Of a stretch of DNA of 56,857 nt, positions 25,497 to 33,986 are shown in pieces. Both the position numbers and the translations under genes were made by a program. The DNA comes from UBA11475 sp045593005 (GTDB lineage Bacteria; Bacillota; Clostridia; Christensenellales; Borkfalkiaceae). Each line of letters opens with the position of its first letter. The stretch's first letter is position 1. The stretch is from assembly GCA_045593005.1 (NCBI GenBank), contig JAZNVV010000044.1, forward strand, positions 1-56,857, read 5' to 3'. The notes beneath the pieces were generated by a model that saw nothing but the letters and a program-made list of their open reading frames with translations, was not told where the DNA came from and did not search any database.

Positions 25497-25867
25497 AACA
25501 TATTTTCAAAAATAAACGTGGGATAGCAATGGAAAGCGCTATATTATTTATGCTTGTTATGTTCTTCTTCGCATTTTTGTTAACCACGGTAGTTTCCTAT
25601 TCGCATTTGAGGGTGAAACAAAATGAAAGGATACTAGAGAGTATGTTGACGATAGAGCAAATAGGGGAAGATTTTGTTAGTCTTAATTCTACTGATTTTC
25701 AAGCAAACTTTGTAGAAAAATATGAGGATATTTATATTGCTACTATTGAAGTAACGGACGAAGAAAATAAAACCTTATCCCTAACAAATAAACGTGAAAA
25801 TACGGTATTGTATATAAAAATTGAAGATGGAAAAATTATACGTTGGAAATATACAAACTCTAATTAA
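25493..25867 (+). CDS. Atypical prepilin-like protein (PilX/GspK-like)
   Basis: 124 residues; basic leader MKHIFKNKRG, then IAMESAILFMLVMFFFAFLL. If cut after G10 the mature +5 residue is Ser, with Glu at +4, unlike the other pilins here. Loss of E5 is a known feature of GspK-type subunits that cap the filament, so this may be the tip subunit. It is translationally coupled to the preceding minor pilin. Confidence 0.65.
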   Translation: MKHIFKNKRGIAMESAILFMLVMFFFAFLLTTVVSYSHLRVKQNERILESMLTIEQIGEDFVSLNSTDFQANFVEKYEDIYIATIEVTDEENKTLSLTNKRENTVLYIKIEDGKIIRWKYTNSN

Positions 25868-25882
25868 TAAAGGAAAAAGATT

Positions 25883-27142
25883 ATGGCAAAACAAATTACC
25901 CCCTTTCCCTATACAACAGTTTTAGGAATTGATATACAAAGAGGTGCGTTACATTACTACAACGTTCTTGGCGACAACGTGGATTCGGTTGTGCACAACG
26001 TGCAAAAATATTCAAGCAAGTACATGGATGAGGAGTTTTTTCAAAAATTAACCGAGGCAATGGCAAAATTTGTGGAAAACGAACCTTCTGAAACGGTGCG
26101 CAAAGTTGCGTTCATCTTTCCTGATGAAGCAGTTGCTCTTGATAACGTGCGTTTGCCGATATTGCGTTCACAGCGATTGATACAAAATTCATTAAACACT
26201 AAACTAAAAGATATTTATCTTAACTATGATAATTTGAATATTAATACCCATTTAGCGGAAAAGAATAGGCAGTATTGTACTTATAACGTTGTGGCAATAC
26301 AGGAAAAAGTGCTAAACGCACTTTGTTCGGCGTGTTCGTCAAACAAGATGCTTGCAGACGTATTGACATTTGCGTCAGCTTCAACTGTAAACGCTGTTTC
26401 GACTTTAAATCCTAAATGGAAAAATGAAAATTATCTATTTCTAGATATTAAAGATGTATATTCAAGGTTTATCTTCGTTGTGGGGGGAAGGGCTGTTGGA
26501 TTCTATTCTCTGCCTTTTGGCTCTGAATTTCTTTCTTCTCGTAAATGTATACCAGAAGACATGCTATTTGATCATACTATGTCCGAATTGACGGTATTAA
26601 ATGCTCGTGAACGCGCTAAATCGAAAAAGCTTTCCGTTTTAGACGAGGAAGACATTGAACAAACTATTGGGGAAATGACAGAAAGTATTAAATTGGATGC
26701 TATGTTGGTAACTAACAATAATTGGGATAGTAACGAAACGGAAAAAATGCAGAAGAAAGTTTCTCCAAAGCTTGTTGAAAGCTCTGTTATAAAGGTTATG
26801 CCAAAAAAACAGCCGAGAAAGTTGCCTTCGTTCATGCAACGACCTGTGCCTGAAACTCGTGAGGAAGTCGAAAACGAGAATTTCCGTGTTTTTGCAAAAT
26901 GGGCACTTAGTCTTATTCAAAGCAATCCAAAATTAACATCGTTTGGTGCGCCGAAATTTATTTGTGTCAATCTGCCGAAGGAATATGCGCACGTTATTGA
27001 TGCAATTAATAAGGAAGAGGAAGAAAACGGAGTGTCGTTTGTACGTTTCGATTTTGCGGATGACAATGAAGATTTAGCTCGCAATTTAGAATTATTTGGT
27101 GGTTTATACGCCAACAATTTACATTATTCTGCTAAATTTTAA
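25883..27142 (+). CDS. PilM-like actin-fold pilus assembly protein
   Basis: A 419-residue soluble protein. LGIDIQRGALHYYNV near residue 14 matches the first phosphate strand of PilM/FtsA-like ATPases, FLDIKDVYSRFIFV near 190 matches the second, and the late LFGGLYANNL fits the C-terminal end. PilM links the platform to the motor. Residues about 225-320 look like a low-complexity, charged insertion. It sits between the prepilins and the peptidase. Assignment is by position and weak motifs. Confidence 0.65.
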   Translation: MAKQITPFPYTTVLGIDIQRGALHYYNVLGDNVDSVVHNVQKYSSKYMDEEFFQKLTEAMAKFVENEPSETVRKVAFIFPDEAVALDNVRLPILRSQRLIQNSLNTKLKDIYLNYDNLNINTHLAEKNRQYCTYNVVAIQEKVLNALCSACSSNKMLADVLTFASASTVNAVSTLNPKWKNENYLFLDIKDVYSRFIFVVGGRAVGFYSLPFGSEFLSSRKCIPEDMLFDHTMSELTVLNARERAKSKKLSVLDEEDIEQTIGEMTESIKLDAMLVTNNNWDSNETEKMQKKVSPKLVESSVIKVMPKKQPRKLPSFMQRPVPETREEVENENFRVFAKWALSLIQSNPKLTSFGAPKFICVNLPKEYAHVIDAINKEEEENGVSFVRFDFADDNEDLARNLELFGGLYANNLHYSAKF

Positions 27143-27150
27143 GGTATAAT

Positions 27151-27999
27151 ATGGATGAATATTACAAAATAGTGGCGTATATTTTATCGGGACTTTTGGG
27201 TGCTTGCGTTGGTAGTTTCCTAAACGTAGTCATTTATCGTGTTCCTTTGGGCATGAGCTTGGCAAAACCTGATTCCCATTGCCCACAATGCAAATATAAA
27301 CTTAAATGGGTGGACAATATTCCCATCCTTTCTTATCTCTTTTTGGGTGGTAAGTGTAGAAATTGTAAACAGCCCATTTCTTTTCGCTACACGGCAGTAG
27401 AATTGTTTAATATGTTCGCTTGGCTTGCATCCGTATGGCTGTTTTGGGATATCAGTATTCCCTTTATGGTCATTACAGCACTTGCTTCCTCACTTCTTAT
27501 TTGTGTCTTTTTTATCGATTTAGAACATATGTTGGTCTTTGACCGATTTGTTATTCTTCTTTCGGTTTTGGGTGTTTTGTCGATATTTTTTGACCCATAT
27601 TATGGTTGGCTGTCCCATGTAATTGGAGGGGTAGCTGGCTTTGCTGTGTTTTATGGAATACATGCGTTGTTCTATTACGGCTTCAAAAAGGATGCCCTTG
27701 GTGGTGGAGATATCAAGCTATCAGGAGCTGTCGGGCTGTTGTTGGGATGGGAACGTCTGTTACTTGGCATTTTAATTGCTTCGCTGTCCGCAAGTGTCAT
27801 TTTGCTTATTTTTAGTAGGAGATATGCATCTGCTAAATTTCAAGAATCAGAAGGAATTTCAAAAGAAGTTTTAGAAACGGAAAGCGAATCTACCTCAAAG
27901 GAATATCCTTTTGCCCCCTTTCTTTGCACGGGTTTTTGGATCGCTTTGATGTTTGGCGCGACTATTGTTAGCGCATATTTAACTCTATTCAATATATAA
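27151..27999 (+). CDS. pilD: Prepilin peptidase (PilD/ComC/GspO)
   Basis: A 282-residue polytopic aspartic protease and probable N-methylase. The N-terminal SFLNVVIYRVP and the zinc-site cysteines CPQC and CRNC (about 48-76) are intact. The catalytic aspartates are in FIDLEHMLVFD near 128 and GGGDIKLSG near 188. It cleaves the Gly-Phe bonds of the five prepilin-like products upstream. Eight bases separate it from the PilM-like gene. Confidence 0.93.
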   Translation: MDEYYKIVAYILSGLLGACVGSFLNVVIYRVPLGMSLAKPDSHCPQCKYKLKWVDNIPILSYLFLGGKCRNCKQPISFRYTAVELFNMFAWLASVWLFWDISIPFMVITALASSLLICVFFIDLEHMLVFDRFVILLSVLGVLSIFFDPYYGWLSHVIGGVAGFAVFYGIHALFYYGFKKDALGGGDIKLSGAVGLLLGWERLLLGILIASLSASVILLIFSRRYASAKFQESEGISKEVLETESESTSKEYPFAPFLCTGFWIALMFGATIVSAYLTLFNI

Positions 28000-28012
28000 G
28001 GAGGGGACGGCT

Positions 28013-29221
28013 TTGCCAGTTTACAAATACGTCGCAGTTAATGCGCAAAAACAAAAGGTAAAAGGTAAATTTATCGCTGACAACGAAAAAGAGTTGGCGT
28101 CTTCGCTTGCAAAGAAAAATTTATACCTTGTCTCCGCAACGGTGGAAAAGGAGGGGGCAAATTCTAACCTTTTTAATATTGGTAAAGGTAAAGTGCAGTT
28201 AAAAGATTTGCCGCCTTTTTGTCGTCAGTTTTCTATAATGGTGACGGCTGGAATCCCCATCTTGGATTGTTTAGAAAGCTTGAAAAAGCAAAATTATAGC
28301 TATCATTTTAAAATGATGTTACAAACTGTTTACGACGACGTGAAAGGTGGTGCAATGTTATCAAATGCTTTTGACAAACATGCAAAAGCGTTGCCTAACT
28401 TTTTCCGTAGTATGGTACACGTAGGTGAGGCAAGTGGTAAACTGGACGAGGTTTTTGAATCGCTTGCAAACTACTATGAGTCGGATGAGAAGGTAAAACG
28501 CAAGGTTAAAAGTGCCCTTTCTTATCCTCTTATGCTTTTAATTATGACGGTGGCAATTGTTATTTTAATGCTGTCCTTCGTCGTCCCTACTTTTAAGGAT
28601 ACGATGTTAAAAATGGAGGTCGACCCTGAAGGATTCACCAAAAAAGTGTACGATATGTCTGAGTTTCTTACTTTAAATTGGAAAATACTATTGCTCGGTG
28701 TCGTCTTCGTTTTTGTGTTAATTTTTCTGCTTTTACAAACGAAAGGTGGCAAATATGCTTTTGACGTATTTAAGATACACTGCCCTTTCTTTGGACAGAT
28801 AGGAGTTAATTTAATCGCCGCACGTTTTACAAGAGCGCTAAGCATTTTGCTTTCCAGCGGCATGACACTAGCAGAAGCTTTGGATTCAGTTGTCTTAATT
28901 ATCGGAAATCGTTATATTCAGAAACGTTTTAAAAAAGCTTTAAACGATGTCAAACACGGTGTAACCCTGACGCAGGCGTTGACCGATCTGCATTTTTTCC
29001 CAAATATTCTTTTACAGATGGTTGATGTAGGTGAAAAGACGGCGACCTTGGCTGAAGTAATGACTCGTTCATATCAATATTTTGACGCTCGTGTTGAAGC
29101 ATCATTGAGTTCAATGACGGCAAAAATTCAGCCTATTATGTTATTGATTATGGGACTTGTTATCGGATCGTTATTCTTGGCGGTTTATTCTCCGATGCTT
29201 TCAATTATGAATCAGTTGTAA
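28013..29221 (+). CDS. pilC: Pilus inner-membrane platform protein PilC/GspF
   Basis: 402 residues with two GspF repeats (about 63-190 and 265-385), each with QLS/LLSSG-type helices, and three membrane segments. The start is TTG at 28013, supported by AAGGAGGGG about 7 bases upstream and by the family-typical PVYKYVAVNAQ. PilC couples PilB rotation to pilin extraction. Length is normal. Confidence 0.93.
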   Translation: MPVYKYVAVNAQKQKVKGKFIADNEKELASSLAKKNLYLVSATVEKEGANSNLFNIGKGKVQLKDLPPFCRQFSIMVTAGIPILDCLESLKKQNYSYHFKMMLQTVYDDVKGGAMLSNAFDKHAKALPNFFRSMVHVGEASGKLDEVFESLANYYESDEKVKRKVKSALSYPLMLLIMTVAIVILMLSFVVPTFKDTMLKMEVDPEGFTKKVYDMSEFLTLNWKILLLGVVFVFVLIFLLLQTKGGKYAFDVFKIHCPFFGQIGVNLIAARFTRALSILLSSGMTLAEALDSVVLIIGNRYIQKRFKKALNDVKHGVTLTQALTDLHFFPNILLQMVDVGEKTATLAEVMTRSYQYFDARVEASLSSMTAKIQPIMLLIMGLVIGSLFLAVYSPMLSIMNQL

Positions 29222-29235
29222 TTTAAGGAATTTTT

Positions 29236-30921
29236 ATGAATATTAATAAAGAATTGTTACAATTTTATACTTATAAAAAAATTATTAAGAAAAAACAGCA
29301 GGATAAGATTTTAGAAGACTGTGCACGTTTACATGTAACTGTTCGTGATTATATGCTGGCAAAAGAATATTGCACGGATATTAAGGAATTACCTGCGCTT
29401 GGGGATTTCTACTGTATGCCTTACGTCGAAATCGACATGCTCGACATCGACAAATCTCTTTTTGATCTTTTTTCGTTTGAGTTTATGAAACGCAACAAGG
29501 TCATTCCTGTTTGGAAAAATGCAGATGGTACGTTACTATTGGCAACGGGTAATCCACTCGATTGTACAGCACTTTCTTCCATCTCCTCACAGTTGATATG
29601 TCCCGTCGATTACGTATTAGTTCCTCCTATGCAGATCGAACGGTATATTGATTCGATTGCGGCGGTTTTATCGACCTCGGCGGCATTAGATGATTTAAAT
29701 GACGAAGGTGACGCGGTCTTGTTTGCTAAAACTGTTGAAAGGGAAACGGAAATTTTAGAAGGCGACGCCGTCAATAATCCTTCCGTGCGTTTGGTGGATT
29801 CCATCATCAAAGAAGCAATTCCTTATCGTGCCAGCGATATTCACATTGAACCGTTTGAAAAAACGGTTAAAGTGCGCTATCGTATAGACGGAGACCTGCA
29901 GGAACGTGCTGAGTTCCCGACTTCGTCTTATTCCGCGATTTGCGCTCGCATCAAAATTATGGCAGGAATGGACATTGCTGAACGCCGTATCCCGCAAGAC
30001 GGACGTATAAATCTTGTTGTCGGTGGCAATGAGTACGATTTCCGTATTTCCTCATTACCCACAATGTTTGGGGAAAAATTCGTTATTCGTGTCCTTGACC
30101 GTTCTTCTTTTCGTTTCACGCGTGAAGATCTTGGCTTCACAGAATCAGAAAATGAAGTGATAGATAAAATGCTTTCTCGCCCTCATGGCATTATCTTATT
30201 GACGGGGCCTACGGGTTGCGGTAAATCTACTACGCTGTATGCCTTCTTAAAAGAAATCAATAAACCTAACGTCAATATCGTTACGGTAGAAGACCCCGTT
30301 GAATATATGATGCAGGGGATAAACCAAACGCAGGTAAACCCTAAAGCGAATATGACCTTCGCAGTTGCTCTTCGTTCCATTCTACGTCAGGACCCCGATG
30401 TCATTATGGTCGGGGAAATGCGTGACGAAGAAACTGCTGAAATTGCTGTTCGTGCAGCAATCACGGGGCATCTGGTGTTTAGCACTCTTCATACAAATGA
30501 TGCACCTGGCAGTATTATTCGTTTAGAAGATATGGGCGTTGAAGACTATTTAGTTGCAGATTCTCTCGTTGGCGTTATAGCTCAACGTTTGGTAAAACGT
30601 CTTTGTCCTGCTTGTAAGAAAAAGGCAAAAACTACAATGAAGGAAATGGAAATTTTAGGCATAAAAGAACCTATTAGTATTTTCCGTCCGCAAGGCTGTC
30701 AATTCTGCAACGGTACGGGATACAAGGGTAGAATTTCCGTACATGAAATAATGTATATCAATGACAATATGCGCAACGCTATTGTTCGTGAAAAAAACTT
30801 AGAAAAGTTGCGTGAAACAGCAAAGGGGAATGGAATGGTTACCTTATGGAATTCCTGCAAGAGCTTGGTTTTTAAGGGCATTACAAGTTTATCTGAACTT
30901 ATGACTTTGAATATAGAATAA
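29236..30921 (+). CDS. pilB: Pilus assembly (extension) ATPase PilB/GspE
   Basis: 561 residues. The N-terminal MshEN/T2SSE-N domain spans about 1-150. Walker A is GPTGCGKST near 325, followed by the Asp and His boxes and FSTLHTND. A four-cysteine zinc site is formed by CPACKKK and CQFCNGTG near residues 455-495. The zinc site marks an extension motor rather than a PilT retraction motor. It is the last gene of the operon, with a terminator 55 bases on. Confidence 0.95.
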   Translation: MNINKELLQFYTYKKIIKKKQQDKILEDCARLHVTVRDYMLAKEYCTDIKELPALGDFYCMPYVEIDMLDIDKSLFDLFSFEFMKRNKVIPVWKNADGTLLLATGNPLDCTALSSISSQLICPVDYVLVPPMQIERYIDSIAAVLSTSAALDDLNDEGDAVLFAKTVERETEILEGDAVNNPSVRLVDSIIKEAIPYRASDIHIEPFEKTVKVRYRIDGDLQERAEFPTSSYSAICARIKIMAGMDIAERRIPQDGRINLVVGGNEYDFRISSLPTMFGEKFVIRVLDRSSFRFTREDLGFTESENEVIDKMLSRPHGIILLTGPTGCGKSTTLYAFLKEINKPNVNIVTVEDPVEYMMQGINQTQVNPKANMTFAVALRSILRQDPDVIMVGEMRDEETAEIAVRAAITGHLVFSTLHTNDAPGSIIRLEDMGVEDYLVADSLVGVIAQRLVKRLCPACKKKAKTTMKEMEILGIKEPISIFRPQGCQFCNGTGYKGRISVHEIMYINDNMRNAIVREKNLEKLRETAKGNGMVTLWNSCKSLVFKGITSLSELMTLNIE

Positions 30922-30975
30922 CCCAAATTTTTCTGCACAAATACTATGTGTGCTTAATTAAAAAACTTGTGAAAT

Positions 30976-31013
30976 ACGCACGGAAGCAAGGCAAACTTCC
31001 GTGCGTTATTTTT
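30976..31013 (+). terminator. Terminator of the pilus operon
   Basis: ACGCACGGAAG and CTTCCGTGCGT form an 11-bp stem followed by TATTTTTT. Between here and 31228 I see no gene. A short TGGCGGAGCGTG at about 31191 echoes the 3' end of the tRNA-Ser downstream. Confidence 0.9.
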
Positions 31014-31228
31014 TATAACTTTTAATATTTTTTTTGATGGAAGTAAAATTGAGTATAGGTAGCTTGTCCTATTTGGAAATTAAAACAGCAGGGGGATTAT
31101 CGTTTTTTAATACTCTTGCTTTAACCCTACACCTAAAATTATCACAACAAAAAAGCCCATAACTAACTGTTATAGGCTTATCTGGCGGAGCGTGTGAAAC
31201 GTAAAACTACCTTTTAAAAATGTAAAAC

Positions 31229-31257
31229 TTGACAAATAAATTACCGAATGATATAAT
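31229..31257 (+). promoter_or_regulatory. Promoter of the zinc-ribbon protein gene
   Basis: TTGACA (31229-31234), a 17-base spacer and TATAAT (31252-31257); the ATG follows 29 bases later. Confidence 0.82.
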
Positions 31258-31286
31258 TAAAAAAATTTATAAAAGAGGTTATTATA

Positions 31287-31760
31287 ATGGATATAAAAAT
31301 AAAATGTACTAATTGTGGTTGCAATGATTTAGAAGAAGTTGATTTTCCATATGAAGCAAAACTAATACAAACTGCTAGGGGCCTTGCAGGAGAATCTAGT
31401 GAATATGATTTAGAAGAAGAATTTTATACCACAACCTATATTTGTACGGAATGTGGTCACTTTGAATTTTTTAACCCAAAATTAGCAAAACTAATTCTTG
31501 AAGAAAGAGAAAAAATTGCTAAAATTGAAAATGAAATTACTGAAATTGATAATCAAATTTTAACGAATGAAAAAGATTTGCAACATATAGAAGAAGAAAT
31601 TGTCGCAACGGTTAATCAAATGCAAGATTTGGATATAACAGTTAGGCAATGTAATGAGTTAAAGGAAAAGCAAAAAGAATTAGAAAATAAAATCAAAACA
31701 TTAAATACATCTAACAAATCTCTTTTACAAAAAAAGAAAAATTTGAAAATGAAAATCTAA
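31287..31760 (+). CDS. Zinc-ribbon and coiled-coil protein of unknown function
   Basis: 157 residues. The N-terminal half has paired cysteine knuckles CTNCGC (about 8-13) and CTECGH (about 53-58), forming one zinc ribbon. The C-terminal half (about 70-157) is a long heptad-patterned coiled coil rich in E, K, I and L. There is no membrane segment. It is a single-gene unit with its own consensus promoter and terminator. I do not recognise the family; a nucleic-acid- or protein-binding role is possible. Confidence 0.75.
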   Translation: MDIKIKCTNCGCNDLEEVDFPYEAKLIQTARGLAGESSEYDLEEEFYTTTYICTECGHFEFFNPKLAKLILEEREKIAKIENEITEIDNQILTNEKDLQHIEEEIVATVNQMQDLDITVRQCNELKEKQKELENKIKTLNTSNKSLLQKKKNLKMKI

Positions 31761-31768
31761 ATTATTAA

Positions 31769-31798
31769 TGTCCACCAAAACATTGGTGGACAATTTTT
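31769..31798 (+). terminator. Terminator after the zinc-ribbon gene
   Basis: TGTCCACCAA, AACA, TTGGTGGACA and ATTTTTAT: a 10-bp perfect stem with U-run. Confidence 0.88.
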
Positions 31799-31805
31799 AT
31801 AATAA

Positions 31806-31840
31806 AAACCTAATTTGAAAGGTATTCAAATTAGGTTTTT
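31806..31840. terminator. Terminator for tRNA-Ser, bidirectional
   Basis: AAAACCTAATTTGAA and TTCAAATTAGGTTTTT form a ~15-bp stem. It ends two bases from the CCA end of the minus-strand tRNA and gives a U-tract in both directions. Confidence 0.8.
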
Positions 31841-31842
31841 AA

Positions 31843-31931
31843 TGGCGGAGAGTGAGGGATTCGAACCCCCGTGGGCTTGCACCCAAACGGTTTTCAAGAC
31901 CGCCTCGTTATGACCACTTCGATAACTCTCC
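31843..31931 (-). tRNA. tRNA-Ser (anticodon TGA)
   Basis: On the minus strand, an 89-base class II tRNA. The acceptor GGAGAGT pairs with ACTCTCC, the CCA end is encoded, the T-loop is GGTTCGAATCC, the variable arm is long, and the anticodon loop CTTGAAA carries TGA (reads UCA). Structure is complete. A damaged partial copy lies just upstream in the transcription sense (31978-32076). Confidence 0.95.
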
Positions 31932-31977
31932 AAACAAAAAATATTAAGTTGATTTATATTTATAGGAAAACCATTCT

Positions 31978-32076
31978 AAACGGTTTGCATCTTAGCGCTA
32001 TGATTACTACGCCCAAGAGCGCCTCGTTATGACCACTGCCAAGCTGACGCTGGGACGCAAACGGCGATAACTCTCC
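31978..32076 (-). pseudogene. Decayed, insertion-bearing copy of the tRNA-Ser 5' half
   Basis: Two blocks repeat the intact tRNA exactly: 18 bases (32020-32037 versus 31901-31918) and 28 bases including the 5' flank (32065-32092 versus 31920-31947). Between them the copy has 27 extra bases (32038-32064) where the real gene has one T. A further ~20-base change lies in the anticodon arm (about 31987-32019), where AGCGC/GCGCC arms could pair. The T-arm and acceptor 3' strand are missing, so it cannot be a working tRNA. Confidence 0.7.
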
Positions 32077-32092
32077 AAACAAAAAATATTAA

Positions 32093-32653
32093 CTAAAAAT
32101 GCTTTCGCCTAAATATACTACATTATTTTAATAAAATTTGCAAGCATTTTTAAGCACAATTTTATAAATGCTATTTAAAAAATTTAAATAAGAATAAAAG
32201 CAACAGAAAATGGCATGCAAATAAAGATAAATTCAAATTTAATTAAAGCACGCGTAGCAAAGTCTAATCATAAATATAAAAACACTTTAAAACAATTATT
32301 CAGTATTGAATAATAAAAAACTATATTATTTAACAAATAATCAACCGTTGGTTATTTTTAGCATACTGCTATCGTAAAAAGAACGAAATATTTAATTAAA
32401 GTGGTTAAAAATATGGTTATTACCCGAGTGTTTTTTGACGATAAAAAAGTAATTTTGCCTTAACCTGAAAAATTAAACGATTTTAGTCAGTTTAATTTAC
32501 AAATGTCTTTATTTATTTTTATAGGTATGTTATAATAATAAAAACTGTCACAGCAAAAACAATCACGTAATTGTTGTCAAGACAAATACTATTTGTGATA
32601 TAACGCAGGTTTTCAGACTTTGAAAAGATATATTACAAAATTAGGAGAAAATT
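32093..32653. other. Gene-free AT-rich spacer
   Basis: I see no ORF of weight, no RNA family and no clear promoter with a good -35. Small inverted repeats occur near 32338-32358 and 32560-32576. Confidence 0.5.
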
Positions 32654-33436
32654 ATGCATAAAATATTTGGATTAAAACACCTTATTATCGTAGCAGTTTG
32701 CGCAATTCTTATCGCGATTTTGTCCGTGTTTGCGCGCAAACTTAAATTTAAAACGATATGCAAAGCGCTTTTTGGCGTAGGTATCGTGTCAGAGTTTATC
32801 AAGATTTTTTATTATATTGTTAGGAACGAGGCTGTCTACGGTGGGCTTTTGCCAAAGACCGACTTGCCGTTTCACCTTTGTTCAATACAAATTATTTTTA
32901 TAGCGATAATAGTAATTTCTAACAATGATAAACTTAAAAGATTTATTTTAAGTTTTATGGTGCCAAGTTGTTTATTCGGTGGTATTGCGGCAATTTTAAT
33001 CGCGACGCAATCTTCCCTTAACGGTATGTTCATTATAACGGCGCAATACTTTTTATATCACGTCGCTATAACTGTATTTTCAATTTATTTATTGACTTCA
33101 AAGGAAATAAAATTAAATATCAAAGACTATTTTAACTGCCTTAAATTTTTGGTTATAATAATGTTCTTTGCTATATACATAAACAGCGTTGTATCATCAG
33201 ATGCTATCACTACAAACTTTATGTACGTTGTAGATCCACCACAATCGGGCTTGCCATTTTTAAATGAAAACCACGGCTGGCTTATGTATATGGCACATTA
33301 TGCTTGTCTTATACTGTTGTGCGTATCACTTTGTTACGTAAAGCCTATTGTAAAAACGCTTAAGGAAAAATTTTCTCATAAAGAAGTTGCCGTCTTAGAA
33401 GTTGCAGCAACGGAGCATAATGGTGAAGATGAATAA
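32654..33436 (+). CDS. YwaF-like integral membrane protein
   Basis: 260 residues with about seven membrane segments from residue 8 to 235. The LPFHLCSIQ motif near residue 74 and the internal NHGWLMYMAH near 205 match the YwaF/TIGR02206 group as I remember it. No catalytic function is established for that group. AGGAG is 7 bases before the ATG. It overlaps the next gene by about 17 bases. Confidence 0.7.
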   Translation: MHKIFGLKHLIIVAVCAILIAILSVFARKLKFKTICKALFGVGIVSEFIKIFYYIVRNEAVYGGLLPKTDLPFHLCSIQIIFIAIIVISNNDKLKRFILSFMVPSCLFGGIAAILIATQSSLNGMFIITAQYFLYHVAITVFSIYLLTSKEIKLNIKDYFNCLKFLVIIMFFAIYINSVVSSDAITTNFMYVVDPPQSGLPFLNENHGWLMYMAHYACLILLCVSLCYVKPIVKTLKEKFSHKEVAVLEVAATEHNGEDE

Positions 33437-33800
33437 AATTAAAGAAAAAGAAATAGAAATGCCGGAAGAAGGATTGTTTTTGACTTCTATTCTGACAATG
33501 TTGATTGCTGTCGTGTCTACTATCGAAGTCGTTGTTGGGACTTTGTATTTTCAAAACGTGTACGCAGGTGGCGAATTTAAAAAATTATTCTTTGATAATC
33601 TTTTTTTGATAAGCATTTTAACTTTTTTAGAAATAAACGGAGCGATTTCCCTTTCGGGCGCAACTGTAATACTTGGCGCAAAAACTGTAAGGGCGCACGG
33701 GTTTTCAGTTTTTACAATAATTGTCGGCACAATAGCGTTTGTTGCAAGCGTTGTGTTTACGGTGTTTTGTGTAAAAGTTTTCATTTTAGGTTTAACTTAA
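33420..33800 (+). CDS. Small membrane protein of unknown function
   Basis: Starting at ATG 33420 (GGAG four bases upstream) gives 126 residues; ATG 33429 is an alternative. It has three hydrophobic segments, near residues 19-44, 55-72 and 88-118, and a charged, Lys/Glu-rich N-terminus. No family is recognised. It is coupled to the YwaF-like gene by overlap, so the two may form one complex. Confidence 0.65.
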   Translation: MVKMNKIKEKEIEMPEEGLFLTSILTMLIAVVSTIEVVVGTLYFQNVYAGGEFKKLFFDNLFLISILTFLEINGAISLSGATVILGAKTVRAHGFSVFTIIVGTIAFVASVVFTVFCVKVFILGLT

Positions 33801-33835
33801 AACAAGCAGGCTTGATAAAAGCCTGCTTGTTTTTT
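33800..33835 (+). terminator. Terminator after the membrane-protein pair
   Basis: AACAAGCAGGCTT, GATA and AAGCCTGCTTGTT plus T-run: a long perfect stem. Confidence 0.92.
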
Positions 33836-33929
33836 GCTATTTATTTGTGCAAAAAGTCAAAAATACTATAAATTTCTCTTAAAAATTAAGAAAACACGGC
33901 TTTTTTGTTGGGCAATTTGCACAAAAGAC

Positions 33930-33958
33930 TTGAAAACAGGTCAATTTAATTGTATAAT
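33930..33958 (+). promoter_or_regulatory. Promoter of the PucR-type regulator gene
   Basis: TTGAAA (33930-33935) and TATAAT (33953-33958), 17 bases apart; the ATG is at 33987. Confidence 0.75.
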
Positions 33959-33986
33959 GACAGTATTAATTAGGAGATAAAAATTT

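Noticed and set aside
31978..32076. Cloning-vector (lacZ-alpha) contamination
   Set aside because: Pieces such as ATGATTAC, ACGCC and GCCAAGCT recall the lacZ-alpha start, but they are interrupted by several indels and embedded in tRNA-derived sequence. The resemblance is too weak to be a vector.
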